Positions 1-9,083 of a DNA stretch of 64,000 nt are shown piece by piece. The notes below the pieces were generated by a model, which was given only the letters and a program-made list of their open reading frames with translations, was not told the origin of the DNA and searched no databases. Numbering within the stretch: the stretch's first letter is position 1; every line of letters starts with the position of its first letter. Position numbers and translations under genes: made by a program. The stretch comes from Lysinibacillus pakistanensis (GTDB lineage Bacteria > Bacillota > Bacilli > Bacillales_A > Planococcaceae): NCBI RefSeq assembly GCF_030123245.1, contig NZ_CP126101.1:1300501-1364500 (forward strand), read 5' to 3'.

Positions 1-528
1 TATGAATATGCACGTAAAGGGGAAACCGTTGAAAGACCGACACGTCAGGTTACAATTTATGCTTTAGAGCTTTTAGATGAGATCGAACTATATGAAGGAC
101 AAGAAATTACGTTTCCAGTTCGCATAGCTTGTAGTAAGGGCACATATATCCGCACATTAGCCGTACAAATAGGGGAAGCACTTGGTTATCCTGCACATAT
201 GCAAGAGCTTGTACGCACAGCCTCAGGCACATTTACACAAGAAAATTGCTTTACATTGGGACAGGTAGCTGAGCTGATGGAAGCTGAACAAATTGATAGA
301 TGTATTTTACCAGTTGAGTATGCATTAACAGACTTTCCATATATTGAAATTACTGCTGCTAATGAAAAAGAAATTTTCAATGGACAAGTGCTTCCGGCAG
401 ATACATTATTAAAGATACATGATAAAATTGTTTTTGGAATCAATGGGAAAGCAATGGCGGTTTATCAACCACATCCAACGAAGGAAGGGTTGATGAAACC
501 ACATAAAATGTTTCCGACGATAGAGTAG
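1..528 (+). CDS. truB: tRNA pseudouridine(55) synthase TruB, C-terminal part
   Basis: The frame is open from the first base of the window, so the N-terminal catalytic part lies upstream. The visible 175 residues contain the conserved TruB stretch CSKGTYIRTLA followed by GYPAHMQELVRTASG, then the C-terminal PUA-like tail. TruB isomerises U55 in the T-loop of tRNA. It is followed after 12 bp by ribF, the normal Bacillus order (rbfA-truB-ribF-rpsO), so the two are probably cotranscribed. The catalytic Asp is not in the window, so identity rests on the C-terminal half and on context. Confidence 0.93.
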   Translation, partial: YEYARKGETVERPTRQVTIYALELLDEIELYEGQEITFPVRIACSKGTYIRTLAVQIGEALGYPAHMQELVRTASGTFTQENCFTLGQVAELMEAEQIDRCILPVEYALTDFPYIEITAANEKEIFNGQVLPADTLLKIHDKIVFGINGKAMAVYQPHPTKEGLMKPHKMFPTIE

Positions 529-540
529 GAGGATTTTTGT

Positions 541-1491
541 ATGGAGGTCATTCATTTAAAATACCCGCATCAACTACAGCAACGAGAAAGCATGCAGCCT
601 TATTCATTAGCAATTGGCTTTTTTGATGGTGTACATAGAGGGCATCAGGCAGTTATCAAGGCAGCGAAGGAAGAAGGGGACAAGCGTCAAATTTCGACTG
701 CAGTGATGACATTTGATCCACATCCTTCTATAGTCCTTGGTGGACGAAACGAAAAGGTTTTTTATATTACATTGCTACAGCAAAAATTGCAACTGTTTCA
801 AGAACAAGGCGTGGATACGGTATTTGTCGTACATTTTACTTCAGACTTTGCCAAGCTTTCTCCAGCAGCCTTTATTGATACGTTTATCCGTGGATTAAAT
901 ATCCAACATGTTACAGCAGGCTTTGATTTCTCCTTTGGTGCATTTGGAAAGGGCACAATGGAGGAGATGCGTGCTTTGAGTAATGGCGATTATGGTGTGA
1001 CGATTGTTGAAAAGAAAACGGATGATATTGAAAAAATTAGCTCTACACGAATTCGTAAACTTTTACAGGAGGGTGACATGGAAGCTGCAAGAATGCTGCT
1101 AGGTCGACCTTTTGAAATCGCAGGTATTGTTATACATGGTGATAAGCGAGGACGTACTATAGGCTTCCCTACTGCAAATGTTCAAGCACTAGAGGGCACT
1201 TATATTCCAGCAAGCGGTGTCTATGCTGTCCGTTTATTTGTACAAAATAATTGGTATGATGGCGTATGTAATGTGGGCTACAAACCAACATTTAAAGACC
1301 CAAATGATAAGCAATTATCCATTGAGGTCCATATATTAAACTTCGAAAAGAGCATCTATGGCGAAGAAGTACATGTTGCTTGGTATAAACGTATTCGAAG
1401 TGAACGTAAATTTGATGGTATTGAAGCATTAAAGGCACAAATTGAAAAGGATAAACAGGAAGCGATCGACTATTTTAATGCTTTCCAATAA
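541..1491 (+). CDS. ribF: Bifunctional riboflavin kinase / FAD synthetase
   Basis: The protein has 316 residues, the usual length for the family. The N-terminal nucleotidyltransferase half carries GFFDGVHRGH (about residues 26-35), the adenylyltransferase signature. The C-terminal flavokinase half carries GDKRGRTIGFPTANV (about 200-214). The enzyme phosphorylates riboflavin to FMN and adenylylates FMN to FAD in the cytoplasm. The start ATG follows GGAGG in the truB-ribF gap. No FMN riboswitch is visible before it, as expected for a gene read through from truB. Confidence 0.97.
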   Translation: MEVIHLKYPHQLQQRESMQPYSLAIGFFDGVHRGHQAVIKAAKEEGDKRQISTAVMTFDPHPSIVLGGRNEKVFYITLLQQKLQLFQEQGVDTVFVVHFTSDFAKLSPAAFIDTFIRGLNIQHVTAGFDFSFGAFGKGTMEEMRALSNGDYGVTIVEKKTDDIEKISSTRIRKLLQEGDMEAARMLLGRPFEIAGIVIHGDKRGRTIGFPTANVQALEGTYIPASGVYAVRLFVQNNWYDGVCNVGYKPTFKDPNDKQLSIEVHILNFEKSIYGEEVHVAWYKRIRSERKFDGIEALKAQIEKDKQEAIDYFNAFQ

Positions 1492-1559
1492 TAACAGTTA
1501 AACATGGTCAATGTGCTGTGTTTTTCTGCTTCGGTATTTGAATAGAATTACGTTATCAC

Positions 1560-1588
1560 TTGCTTGACCTTTTGATTTATGGTAACAT
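1560..1588 (+). promoter_or_regulatory. Candidate SigA promoter for rpsO
   Basis: TTGCTT, a 17-nt spacer and TAACAT lie about 100 nt before rpsO. That leaves a transcribed leader of roughly 90 nt, long enough for the S15-binding leaders known in Firmicutes, but I could not recognise a specific S15 leader fold by eye. Confidence 0.45.
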
Positions 1589-1686
1589 TCATAAGTGCAT
1601 AATGCTTAACCTTAGCTCGGTATATCGATGACTCCAACGTGTACTGTGCTAATGGGGATTTATTATAATTTAGGAGGTCCATACAA

Positions 1687-1956
1687 ATGGCTATTTCAAA
1701 AGAACGTAAAAACGAAATTATCGCTGAGTACCGCACCCACGAAAGTGACACTGGTTCACCAGAAGTACAAGTTGCAGTGTTAACAGAGGAAATTAATGCT
1801 CTAAACACACACTTACGTACTCACAAAAAAGATTTCCACTCTGAGCGTGGTCTTCTAAAAATGGTAGGTCGTCGTCGTCACTTATTAAAATTTCTTCGTG
1901 AAACTGACGTACAACGTTACCGTGAACTAATTAACCGTTTAGGCTTACGTCGCTAA
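1687..1956 (+). CDS. rpsO: 30S ribosomal protein S15
   Basis: The protein has 89 residues, the exact family length, with the hallmark stretch [16 protein letters not shown] and the basic [10 protein letters not shown] segment that binds the 16S rRNA three-way junction. A strong AGGAGGT ribosome-binding site precedes the ATG. It is flanked by a candidate promoter upstream and a strong terminator downstream, so it can form its own unit between ribF and pnp, as in B. subtilis. Confidence 0.98.
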   Translation: MAISKERKNEIIAEYRTHESDTGSPEVQVAVLTEEINALNTHLRTHKKDFHSERGLLKMVGRRRHLLKFLRETDVQRYRELINRLGLRR

Positions 1957-1983
1957 TTTAAAAGCGGGATTGCTCCTGTTTTA

Positions 1984-2020
1984 GACTATAGACAACTTTG
2001 TTTGTCTATGGTCTTTTTTG
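1984..2020 (+). terminator. Rho-independent terminator of rpsO
   Basis: The arm GACTATAGACAA and its near-complement TTGTCTATGGTC form a stem with a short loop, followed directly by TTTTTT. Confidence 0.9.
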
Positions 2021-2578
2021 TTTTTTAGTCAGGTTAGTAACAAAAATATTACACTTGAAAAAGGAAATATTTCGCAACTAAATTGAGAGGTTATCAACAT
2101 AACATAATGAGTTAGTCATAAAAGTCCTTATTCCCTGGAAAGAATTTGCTCAGGGTCGATTCATATGTTGCATTTTTACAATGGTCATGATCCTATTGGA
2201 TTGGGCCGCTTCATCATGCCAATCTTTTTTATACTTCTTTGGTTATCTATGCTTAAACTTTACTATGCACCTAACTTTCATTATACTAGAAAGATGTGGT
2301 ATGATAACCTATTGTGTAAACCTGCAGTTGAAAATAATGTTTTATCCATTATTTCCTATCAGGAAGGATTATTTTAAGTCAAATTCATATAACAAAAGTA
2401 TAAAAGTGCTTTTTCAATAAAATATAAAAATAAATCTTAAATAAATTGGCAATAATTGATTTTAAATGTATGATTATTTCATGAAATATTTTTTAGCATA
2501 GAACAAGCATTTTTGGTACACTTACTATTAGTACATACAGACGAAGTAAGTGTTTTATAATAGAGAGGGGTTCATTGA
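2021..2578. other. AT-rich gap between rpsO and pnp
   Basis: About 560 bases without a convincing gene. Short overlapping ORFs at 2165-2377 and 2181-2420 have no ribosome-binding site, no recognisable product and AT-rich composition like the rest of the gap. Near the pnp end there is an inverted repeat and a TATAAT (2556-2561). A T-rich stretch near 2225-2300 looks like degraded sequence, but I cannot identify its source. Confidence 0.6.
2518..2561 (+). promoter_or_regulatory. Inverted repeat plus TATAAT upstream of pnp
   Basis: ACACTTACT (2518-2526) is perfectly complementary to AGTAAGTGT (2545-2553), and TATAAT follows at 2556-2561, only 18 bp before the pnp start codon. No good -35 is seen at 17 bp. 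The repeat could be an operator, or, if transcription starts upstream, a 5' hairpin of the type used for PNPase autoregulation in enterobacteria. Both readings are inference. Confidence 0.4.
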
Positions 2579-4693
2579 ATGAACGAGAAGAAAGTCTATT
2601 CCTACGAATGGGCTGGCCGTCCACTTGTAATTGAAGTTGGACAGTTAGCAAAACAAGCAAATGGAGCTGTATTAGTACGCTATGGCGATACTTCAGTACT
2701 TTCAACAGCAACAATGTCAAAATCACCAAAACCACTTGATTTCTTCCCATTAACAGTAAACTATGAAGAACGCCTATATGCTGCAGGTAAAATTCCTGGC
2801 GGCTTTATTAAACGTGAAGGTCGTCCATCTGAAAAAGCGATTCTTGCAAGCCGTCTAATCGACCGTCCTATTCGTCCGATGTTCCCAGATGGGTTCCGTA
2901 ATGAAGTCCAAGTAATTTCAATGGTTATGTCCAATGATCCGAATTGTACGTCTGAAATGGCAGCTATGGTTGGTTCCTCATTAGCATTAGCTGTTTCCGA
3001 TATCCCATTCGATGGACCGATAGCAGGTGTACAAGTTGGCTATATTGATGGAGAATTCATCGTGAACCCAACAGTGGAACAATCTAATCATTCAACTATT
3101 CATTTATCTGTAGCTGGAAACAAAGATGCTATCAACATGGTTGAAGCAGGTGCACTTGAAGTTCCAGAGGAGGTAATGTTAGAGGCCATCATGTTTGGTC
3201 ATGAAGAAATTAAAAAAATTATTGCTTTCCAAGAGCAAATTGTTGCTGAAGTAGGAAAAGAAAAATTACCAGTAACATTATTTGAAATTAATGAAGAGAT
3301 TCAAGCAGATATAAAGGCAGCTTGTGAGTCTGACATGCATGATGCCATTCAAACAGCGGAAAAACATGCTCGTGATGAAGCGATTCAAGCAGTAAAAGAT
3401 CGTGTTATTGCTTCTTACGAAGAGCAAGAAGCTGATGATGAAACAATGAAGCAGGTTTATACGATTCTAGATAAGATGGTAAAGGATGAAGTACGCCGTC
3501 AAATTACAGAAGATAAAATTCGTCCAGATGGTCGTAAACTTGATGAGATTCGTCCACTTTCATCAGAAACAGGATTATTACAGCGTACGCATGGTTCAGC
3601 ACTATTTACACGTGGACAAACACAAGCATTGTCAATTTGTACTCTAGGGGCACTTGGAGATGTGCAAATTATTGATGGATTAGGTGTGGAAGAATCTAAA
3701 CGTTTCATGCATCATTATAACTTCCCTCAATTCTCAGTTGGGGAAACAGGACCGATTCGTGGACCAGGTCGTCGTGAAATCGGACATGGAGCGCTAGGAG
3801 AACGTGCACTTGAAGCGGTTATTCCAGATGAATCTGTATTCCCATATACGATTCGTTGTGTATCGGAAGTGCTTGAATCGAATGGTTCTACTTCTCAGGC
3901 TTCTATCTGTGCCTCCACGTTAGCAATGATGGATGCGGGTGTTCCATTAAAAGCACCTGTAGCAGGTATTGCAATGGGTCTTATTAAAAAAGGTGAGTAT
4001 TACTCCATCTTAACAGATATTCAAGGAATGGAAGATCACCTTGGAGATATGGACTTTAAGGTTGCAGGTACAGCTAAAGGTGTAACGGCTCTACAAATGG
4101 ACATTAAAATCGATGGATTATCTCGCAATATTTTAGAAGAAGCATTAACACAAGCTAAAATTGGGCGCATGCATATTTTAGAATCAATGCTTGCGACACT
4201 TGCTGAACCACGTGAAAAATTATCTGAATTTGCACCGAAAATTGTCATTGTGAAAATTAACCCTGATAAAATCCGTGATGTCATTGGACCAGGCGGTAAA
4301 CAAATTAACAAAATTATTGAAGAAACTGGGGTAAAAATTGATACAGAGCAAGACGGTACAATTTACATCTCTTCTGCAGATGAAGAAATGAATGCACGTG
4401 CAAAACAAATTATTGAAGATATCGTACGTGAAGCAAAAGTAGGGGAGTACTACTTATCGACAGTGAAGCGTATTGAAAAATTCGGTGCATTCTGTGAAAT
4501 CTTCCCAGGTAAGGATGGTTTACTTCATATCTCTGAAATCCAAGAGGAACGTACAAAGCAGGTAGAAGATGTTTTAAAACTTGGTGATCAATTACTTGTA
4601 AAAGTGATTGAAATCGACAAGCAAGGACGTGTGAATTTATCTCGTAAAGTTGTTATTCAAGAGGAAAAAGAGCGCGCTGAGCAAGGTAAATAA
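2579..4693 (+). CDS. pnp: Polyribonucleotide nucleotidyltransferase (PNPase)
   Basis: The 704-residue protein has the full PNPase architecture: two RNase PH domains separated by an alpha-helical linker, a KH domain (about 560-615, [17 protein letters not shown]) and an S1 domain (about 621-690, [19 protein letters not shown]). It degrades RNA 3' to 5' phosphorolytically and is a core partner in the Gram-positive RNA degradation network with RNase Y and RNase J, both also encoded in this window. The start ATG sits behind GAGAGGGG. A terminator follows, so it is likely monocistronic. Confidence 0.98.
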   Translation: MNEKKVYSYEWAGRPLVIEVGQLAKQANGAVLVRYGDTSVLSTATMSKSPKPLDFFPLTVNYEERLYAAGKIPGGFIKREGRPSEKAILASRLIDRPIRPMFPDGFRNEVQVISMVMSNDPNCTSEMAAMVGSSLALAVSDIPFDGPIAGVQVGYIDGEFIVNPTVEQSNHSTIHLSVAGNKDAINMVEAGALEVPEEVMLEAIMFGHEEIKKIIAFQEQIVAEVGKEKLPVTLFEINEEIQADIKAACESDMHDAIQTAEKHARDEAIQAVKDRVIASYEEQEADDETMKQVYTILDKMVKDEVRRQITEDKIRPDGRKLDEIRPLSSETGLLQRTHGSALFTRGQTQALSICTLGALGDVQIIDGLGVEESKRFMHHYNFPQFSVGETGPIRGPGRREIGHGALGERALEAVIPDESVFPYTIRCVSEVLESNGSTSQASICASTLAMMDAGVPLKAPVAGIAMGLIKKGEYYSILTDIQGMEDHLGDMDFKVAGTAKGVTALQMDIKIDGLSRNILEEALTQAKIGRMHILESMLATLAEPREKLSEFAPKIVIVKINPDKIRDVIGPGGKQINKIIEETGVKIDTEQDGTIYISSADEEMNARAKQIIEDIVREAKVGEYYLSTVKRIEKFGAFCEIFPGKDGLLHISEIQEERTKQVEDVLKLGDQLLVKVIEIDKQGRVNLSRKVVIQEEKERAEQGK

Positions 4694-4704
4694 TAGGGAA
4701 TAGC

Positions 4705-4736
4705 AAAGGCTGCGTATGTTGCGCAGCCTTTTTTAA
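4705..4736 (+). terminator. Terminator of pnp
   Basis: AAAGGCTGCG and CGCAGCCTTT form a perfect 10-bp stem around a short loop, followed by a T run. Confidence 0.92.
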
Positions 4737-4756
4737 ATCAAGATGGAGGGAATTTT

Positions 4757-5980
4757 ATGGTACAAGTACATACATGTGACAATGGTGTGCGTATTGTGTC
4801 TGAGCAAATTGATCATGTAAGATCAGTAGCTTTAGGCATTTTTGTGAATGCAGGTTCTCGCTATGAATTACCTGAAGAAAATGGAATTACTCATTTTATT
4901 GAACACATGCTGTTTAAAGGAACAGCAACGCGCACTGCTCGTCAAATTGCTGAGGAATTTGATCGTATTGGTGGAGAATTAAATGCTTTTACCTCTAAGG
5001 AAAATACATGCTATTATGCAAAAGTTTTAGATCATCATGCTGAGCTTGCAGTCACAATACTTGCTGATATGTTCTTCAACTCTACATTTGCAGAAGAAGA
5101 GTTAGAGAAGGAACGACAAGTCGTATTAGAGGAAATCTTAATGAGTGAAGATGCACCAGATGACGATGTACATGAAAAGCTATGGGAAGTAATGTATCCG
5201 AATGATGCGCTTGGTCGTCCAATACTAGGCACTGCTGCTACGTTAAAAACATTTACAGCAGATATGATTCGCGCTTATATGGCTAAACATTATGGCCCGA
5301 AATCAGTAGTTATTTCATTAGCAGGCAATATTTCCGAAAAACTCCTACAAACAATAATTGATTTATTTGGACAATACCAAGCATCTCCTCTTGAAGTTGC
5401 ACCAGTATTAACAAACCCGCAATTTCATCCAGGAGAGATAACAAAAATACGTGATACAGAGCAAGCACATGTAGCTATCTCTTACCCAGCAATCGGTGTA
5501 AAAGATCCAGATATGTATAGTTTTATTGCTCTTAATAATATTATTGGGGGCAATATGAGCTCTCGCTTATTCCAGGAAGTTCGTGAGGAACGAGGCTTGG
5601 CTTATACGATTTTTTCCTACCAATCCTGCTATGCTGACGTCGGAGCATTTACGATTTACGGTAGTACAAGTCGTCAACAATTATCACAGCTCCAGCACAC
5701 AATTGATGCGACATTACTTGATATTGTAGCTGGTGGCGTAACAGAGGAGGAGCTTGATAATGCTAAGGAGCAGCTTAAGGGCAGTTTTGTGCTTGGATTA
5801 GAGGGGACTGGTGCTCGAATGAATCGTAATGGTACAAGTGAACTGGTACATGGAAAGCATCGCTCTGTGGACGAGGTACTAACAGCTATTGATGCAGTTT
5901 CAATGGAGTCAGTAGAACGCCTAATTGCGAAAATATTAAAAGCGGAGCCAGCCATCGCCATAATTGGCCCTAAGGCATAA
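4757..5980 (+). CDS. mlpA: M16 family zinc peptidase MlpA/YmxG
   Basis: The 407-residue protein carries the inverted zinc motif HFIEH (residues 46-50) within NGITHFIEHMLFKGT, and the downstream acidic cluster (about residues 115-130) that supplies the third ligand. This is the catalytic, processing-peptidase-like single-repeat form. It is the ortholog of B. subtilis mlpA (ymxG), which sits between pnp and ymxH. Here the ymxH neighbour has been displaced by a minus-strand transporter operon. No signal peptide is visible, so it is probably cytosolic. Confidence 0.93.
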   Translation: MVQVHTCDNGVRIVSEQIDHVRSVALGIFVNAGSRYELPEENGITHFIEHMLFKGTATRTARQIAEEFDRIGGELNAFTSKENTCYYAKVLDHHAELAVTILADMFFNSTFAEEELEKERQVVLEEILMSEDAPDDDVHEKLWEVMYPNDALGRPILGTAATLKTFTADMIRAYMAKHYGPKSVVISLAGNISEKLLQTIIDLFGQYQASPLEVAPVLTNPQFHPGEITKIRDTEQAHVAISYPAIGVKDPDMYSFIALNNIIGGNMSSRLFQEVREERGLAYTIFSYQSCYADVGAFTIYGSTSRQQLSQLQHTIDATLLDIVAGGVTEEELDNAKEQLKGSFVLGLEGTGARMNRNGTSELVHGKHRSVDEVLTAIDAVSMESVERLIAKILKAEPAIAIIGPKA

Positions 5981-6048
5981 ATATTCCGAAATTAATAAAA
6001 GAGTATTAGCTCATATAACTAAGATAAGCTTCCGTTTTTAAGGGCACT

Positions 6049-6097
6049 AAAAAAGTCGATTTGTCACAAAAAAATGTGATGCAAATCGACTTTTTTT
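6049..6097. terminator. Bidirectional terminator between mlpA and the minus-strand ABC operon
   Basis: AAAAAAGTCGATTTG pairs perfectly with CAAATCGACTTTTTT, with an inner TCACA/TGTGA stem. A and T runs on both sides allow termination on both strands. AGGGCACT (6041-6048) and AGTGCCCT (6152-6159) form a wider inverted repeat around it. It separates convergent genes. Confidence 0.88.
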
Positions 6098-6188
6098 GGT
6101 TTTTTCAACTTTAACTAAAGACAGATTTCTACTATAAAAAATGAAATGGTCAGTGCCCTCTCGTTTTGGTAGCCTATTTCTATCTCTT

Positions 6189-6803
6189 TTAATAAACTTC
6201 TTTTGCTAAATACAATGTCAAGCTTTTATGGAAAATAAAAATGCTAATGATAAGACTGATAATTGTTGGGACTAAAATGATCAATAAATTGGCTGCTACT
6301 AGTGATAAATAGTAATGAATTGGAAAATTGATGATAAAAATAATGAGAATAGCAATGATCATCTTAAAATTACGTATCCCTTTCGTCTCTTCTAGATGAT
6401 GGATATAAAACTGTGTACAGATGAGCAGAGAGGCACTGCTAATATAAGCAAAATACATGGCGAAATGCTCTGAGAAATTTTCGTTCGCAGCGGTTTGTGA
6501 AAAATAAGCTGGTGCCATTAGGAAAAATAGCAATATTACGATTCCATAGCAATATAGATAATCAGCCTGAAGCTGTGTTTTTTTAGTTAACGGGAGACTA
6601 TTAACAAACAATTCCCAGTTAATTTTATAATCACTATCATATAGTCCCCCAACAATGGAAGCGGAAAAAACAACCGCAAAAATGCCTATTGAGGGATTGT
6701 CTAAATAAGGTATATCCAAGAAACTGATAATAGCACTTATGATAAATACCAAAAAAATTGACCATTTTTGTACCATTATTCTTTGTAAAAGTAGAGCTTG
6801 CAT
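6189..6803 (-). CDS. ABC-2 type permease, subunit 2
   Basis: The 204-residue protein is strongly hydrophobic, with about six predicted membrane segments and no soluble domain. It resembles ABC-2 permeases of the YtrC/ABC2_membrane_5 kind; the motif-like WELFVNSLPLTKKTQL occurs at the cytoplasmic loop where such proteins carry a conserved SLP..K segment. The gene is the last of the four-gene operon ytrA-like, ATPase, permease, permease, with a 12-bp gap to its upstream neighbour. The substrate is unknown; related B. subtilis systems respond to cell-wall-active antibiotics. Confidence 0.8.
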   Translation of the reverse strand: MQALLLQRIMVQKWSIFLVFIISAIISFLDIPYLDNPSIGIFAVVFSASIVGGLYDSDYKINWELFVNSLPLTKKTQLQADYLYCYGIVILLFFLMAPAYFSQTAANENFSEHFAMYFAYISSASLLICTQFYIHHLEETKGIRNFKMIIAILIIFIINFPIHYYLSLVAANLLIILVPTIISLIISIFIFHKSLTLYLAKEVY

Positions 6804-6815
6804 GAACTCCCTCCT

Positions 6816-7451
6816 CTAAAATTCTTTTTGTTTATAAATGGCTGTCGAGATAAGAGAGGATAGCCATAGGATTAGAAGTCCAGCAAAAGGTGCCAAAAAC
6901 ATAAATTGTTTAATGTTTGTTAAAACTAAAAACATATCAGGTGATTGCTTGTTAATGAGGCTAAATAAAAAGCCCGGGATGAAGCAGATCGCAATAAGAA
7001 CCATTCTTCCTTTAATGGAACCAAATTTAATGTAGATGGGTAATAATATGGCTAGCATACAAAAGGCTAATGTTACTATTAGATTGAATGTTAGAAAAAA
7101 TTCTGCTGATGCCCAGTTATTCGGCGTAAAACGATGAATAATCCATACAATCGGTAGTGCAAAAATAAGCCCCATAATCATAAGAAGGATACTAAGTATA
7201 TATTTACTAAGTACGATGTCCCCTTTTGGAATAGGTAAAGTATTTGCATATTTATCCCAGCCACTTTGTTCATCATAGGTAATAGCAGTTATCGCCTGAA
7301 AAGTAACCATAATTATAACAAGTGAAAAGAGCATTGAACCTTGTTGTACAATGAAAGACATAAATAGGAAGAAAATCAACACAAAAGCTTGTGTCTTCAT
7401 TTGACGCTGAATCGTCATTAAATCTTTTAATATAAGACCTACCATGCTCAT
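6816..7451 (-). CDS. ABC-2 type permease, subunit 1
   Basis: The 211-residue protein has about six membrane segments. The cytosolic segment DEQSGWDKYANTLPIPKGDI is typical of the ABC2_membrane_5 family (DExxgw..y..sLPvsr). It overlaps the ATPase gene by 4 bp, indicating translational coupling. Together with the 6189-6803 product it would form a heterodimeric membrane domain. A second Met two codons in gives an equally plausible start. Confidence 0.85.
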   Translation of the reverse strand: MSMVGLILKDLMTIQRQMKTQAFVLIFFLFMSFIVQQGSMLFSLVIIMVTFQAITAITYDEQSGWDKYANTLPIPKGDIVLSKYILSILLMIMGLIFALPIVWIIHRFTPNNWASAEFFLTFNLIVTLAFCMLAILLPIYIKFGSIKGRMVLIAICFIPGFLFSLINKQSPDMFLVLTNIKQFMFLAPFAGLLILWLSSLISTAIYKQKEF

Positions 7452-8290
7452 ACACTACCTTTCACATAAAATAGCATAATGTCTTCAATAGAAGGCTTTT
7501 CAAAAGAAAATACTTCGTTTACTTCATTTTTTAGCACTAATGCTTCTACACCAAAAGCTCCATTACGTTTTCTTAAAATGGCATGCTCTGGAATGGCACT
7601 TATATCCTCTTTACTACCTTTAAATATTCCATACTCATAGAGTAATACATCCTTACCCTCACTAAATAAAACCTCACCATTATGGATAAAAGTAATATAG
7701 TCTGCAATCTTTTCTAAATCACTTGTTATATGGGAAGAAAATAAAATGCTGTGTGTTTCATCTTGCATAAATGCTAAAAATAAATCGAGAATTTCATCAC
7801 GAATAATCGGATCTAACCCACTTGTTGGTTCATCTAAAATTAACAGCTTTGGATGATGTGCCAGTGCCAATGCAATAGACAGCTTCATCCTCATACCTCG
7901 CGATAATTCTTTTACCCTCTTCTTCTCAGGAATTTTAAATTGTCTCAATCGCTCAAAATAATAGCTTGAATCCCACGTTTTAAATACTTTTTTCATAAAT
8001 TTGTCAAGTTGTGTCGCATTAAGCGTTTCAGGTATGTGTAAATCGTCAAAAACTACACCGATGTCGTTTTTTATCGATAATTCATGTTCGACAATATCCT
8101 TGCCAAATAGTAAAATTTCGCCATATTCCTTTTTTAATAAATTGAGCATGCATTTTATCGTTGTTGATTTTCCAGCACCGTTTTCTCCGACAAATCCCAT
8201 CACTGTGCCTTGGGGTACAGAAAAGCTTACATCTTTAAGGGAAAACCCTTCAAAGCTTTTATGTAAATCATGAATTTCAATCGCATTCAT
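7448..8290 (-). CDS. ABC transporter ATP-binding protein (YtrB-like)
   Basis: The 280-residue protein has Walker A GENGAGKST (about 35-43), the signature LSRGMRMKLS, and Walker B LLILDEPTSGLDP, all in the expected order. The C-terminal 70 residues form a small extra domain common in exporters of the CcmA/YtrB type. It lies directly after the GntR gene (no gap) and overlaps the permease gene, so regulator, ATPase and permeases form one unit. Export, rather than import, is inferred from the absence of a binding protein. Confidence 0.93.
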   Translation of the reverse strand: MNAIEIHDLHKSFEGFSLKDVSFSVPQGTVMGFVGENGAGKSTTIKCMLNLLKKEYGEILLFGKDIVEHELSIKNDIGVVFDDLHIPETLNATQLDKFMKKVFKTWDSSYYFERLRQFKIPEKKRVKELSRGMRMKLSIALALAHHPKLLILDEPTSGLDPIIRDEILDLFLAFMQDETHSILFSSHITSDLEKIADYITFIHNGEVLFSEGKDVLLYEYGIFKGSKEDISAIPEHAILRKRNGAFGVEALVLKNEVNEVFSFEKPSIEDIMLFYVKGSV

Positions 8291-8668
8291 TTAGTTGCCC
8301 TCCTCTAAAATCATTGTTAATAATTCCTGTAGCTCCTCATTAGTTAGTCCAGCCGTTTTAGCAGTTTTGACTGCTTTTTGCATATGCTCTTCAACCTGAC
8401 GTAATAATTCTTCGCGTAGAAAATCTTGATTTCGTTCTGTGACAAAGCTACCTTTTCCAGCGACGGTTTCGATAAAGCCATCTCGCTCTAAATCAGCATA
8501 AGCGCGTTTTGTTGTCATCACACTTATCTTTAAATCCTTTGCAAGTGCACGGATAGAGGGTAGTGCATCACCAGCCTGTAATTTATTTGCTAAAATTGCT
8601 TCCTTTAGCTGTATGGTAATTTGCTCATAGATGGGTTTATCACTGGCATTGCTTAAATGGATATGCAC
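8291..8668 (-). CDS. GntR-family transcriptional regulator, YtrA subfamily
   Basis: The 125-residue protein has an N-terminal winged helix (PIYEQITIQLKEAI, then GDALPSIRALAKDLKISVMT) and only a short C-terminal helical region, which is the YtrA architecture without a large effector domain. The start is GTG with GAGGTGAG about 7 nt upstream. As the first gene of the operon, next to a palindrome overlapping its -10, it very probably represses its own transporter. Its ligand cannot be read from sequence. Confidence 0.92.
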   Translation of the reverse strand: MHIHLSNASDKPIYEQITIQLKEAILANKLQAGDALPSIRALAKDLKISVMTTKRAYADLERDGFIETVAGKGSFVTERNQDFLREELLRQVEEHMQKAVKTAKTAGLTNEELQELLTMILEEGN

Positions 8669-8688
8669 AAATTTCTCACCTCACTCAA

Positions 8689-8729
8689 CTGTATATATAC
8701 AGTATATACAGCGTGTTTGTGAAATGCAA
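8689..8729 (-). promoter_or_regulatory. Promoter and operator of the GntR-ABC operon
   Basis: On the minus strand TTGCAT (8729-8724), a 17-nt spacer and TATACT (8706-8701) form a strong SigA promoter. The perfect 14-bp palindrome CTGTATATATACAG (8689-8702) overlaps the -10, with a further half-site TATATACAG to 8711. A repressor bound here would block RNA polymerase, matching autoregulation by the adjacent GntR protein. Confidence 0.82.
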
Positions 8730-8753
8730 CATATTCCTACTTAAGGTAGGGGC

Positions 8754-8781
8754 ACGATTTGCAAAAACTCGGCATATATTG
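8754..8781 (+). promoter_or_regulatory. Candidate SigK-type promoter before ymxH-dpaAB
   Basis: AC at 8754-8755 and CATATATTG at 8773-8781, 17 nt apart, resemble the mother-cell SigK consensus (AC, then CATAnnnTA). Dipicolinate synthase is a SigK-dependent function in B. subtilis. The match is short, so this is suggestive only. Confidence 0.4.
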
Positions 8782-8810
8782 GGGTAACGGTTCAAGGAGG
8801 GAGATGAGGG

Positions 8811-9074
8811 ATGCTACTATCAGAGATGGTGGATAAGGAGTTAATTCAAGTTGAGGGTGGCGTACACTTTGGCATATTAGCACATACGGAATGTCTATTA
8901 GATGTGCAAACAGGAAAGATACATGGTTTTGAGATTGTCAAAGATAAATTACCATTCCAAAAAAAGAAAGTAAAAGTTAGTGAAATGATACCTTGGCATG
9001 AAATTATATTAATTGGAGAAGATCGAATTTTATTTAACAAAACAACGACAGTACAGTCAGAATTTTTACAGTGA
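8811..9074 (+). CDS. ymxH: YlmC/YmxH family sporulation protein (PRC-barrel-like)
   Basis: The 87-residue protein begins MLLSEMVDKELIQVEGG and is a single small beta-barrel of the YlmC/YmxH family, whose members are conserved in endospore formers. It directly precedes dpaA, as ymxH does in B. subtilis. Its molecular function is not established. A GGGAGATGAGGG segment precedes the ATG. The 9-bp gap to dpaA suggests one transcript. Confidence 0.88.
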   Translation: MLLSEMVDKELIQVEGGVHFGILAHTECLLDVQTGKIHGFEIVKDKLPFQKKKVKVSEMIPWHEIILIGEDRILFNKTTTVQSEFLQ

Positions 9075-9083
9075 GGTGAGCTT

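Noticed and set aside
1589..1686. S15 autoregulatory leader RNA
   Set aside because: Length and position would fit, but I could not recognise a defined S15-binding fold by eye, so it is not called.
2165..2420. Two overlapping short ORFs in the rpsO-pnp gap
   Set aside because: No ribosome-binding site, AT-rich composition equal to non-coding DNA, residue content dominated by Phe/Leu/Tyr as expected by chance, and no recognisable family.
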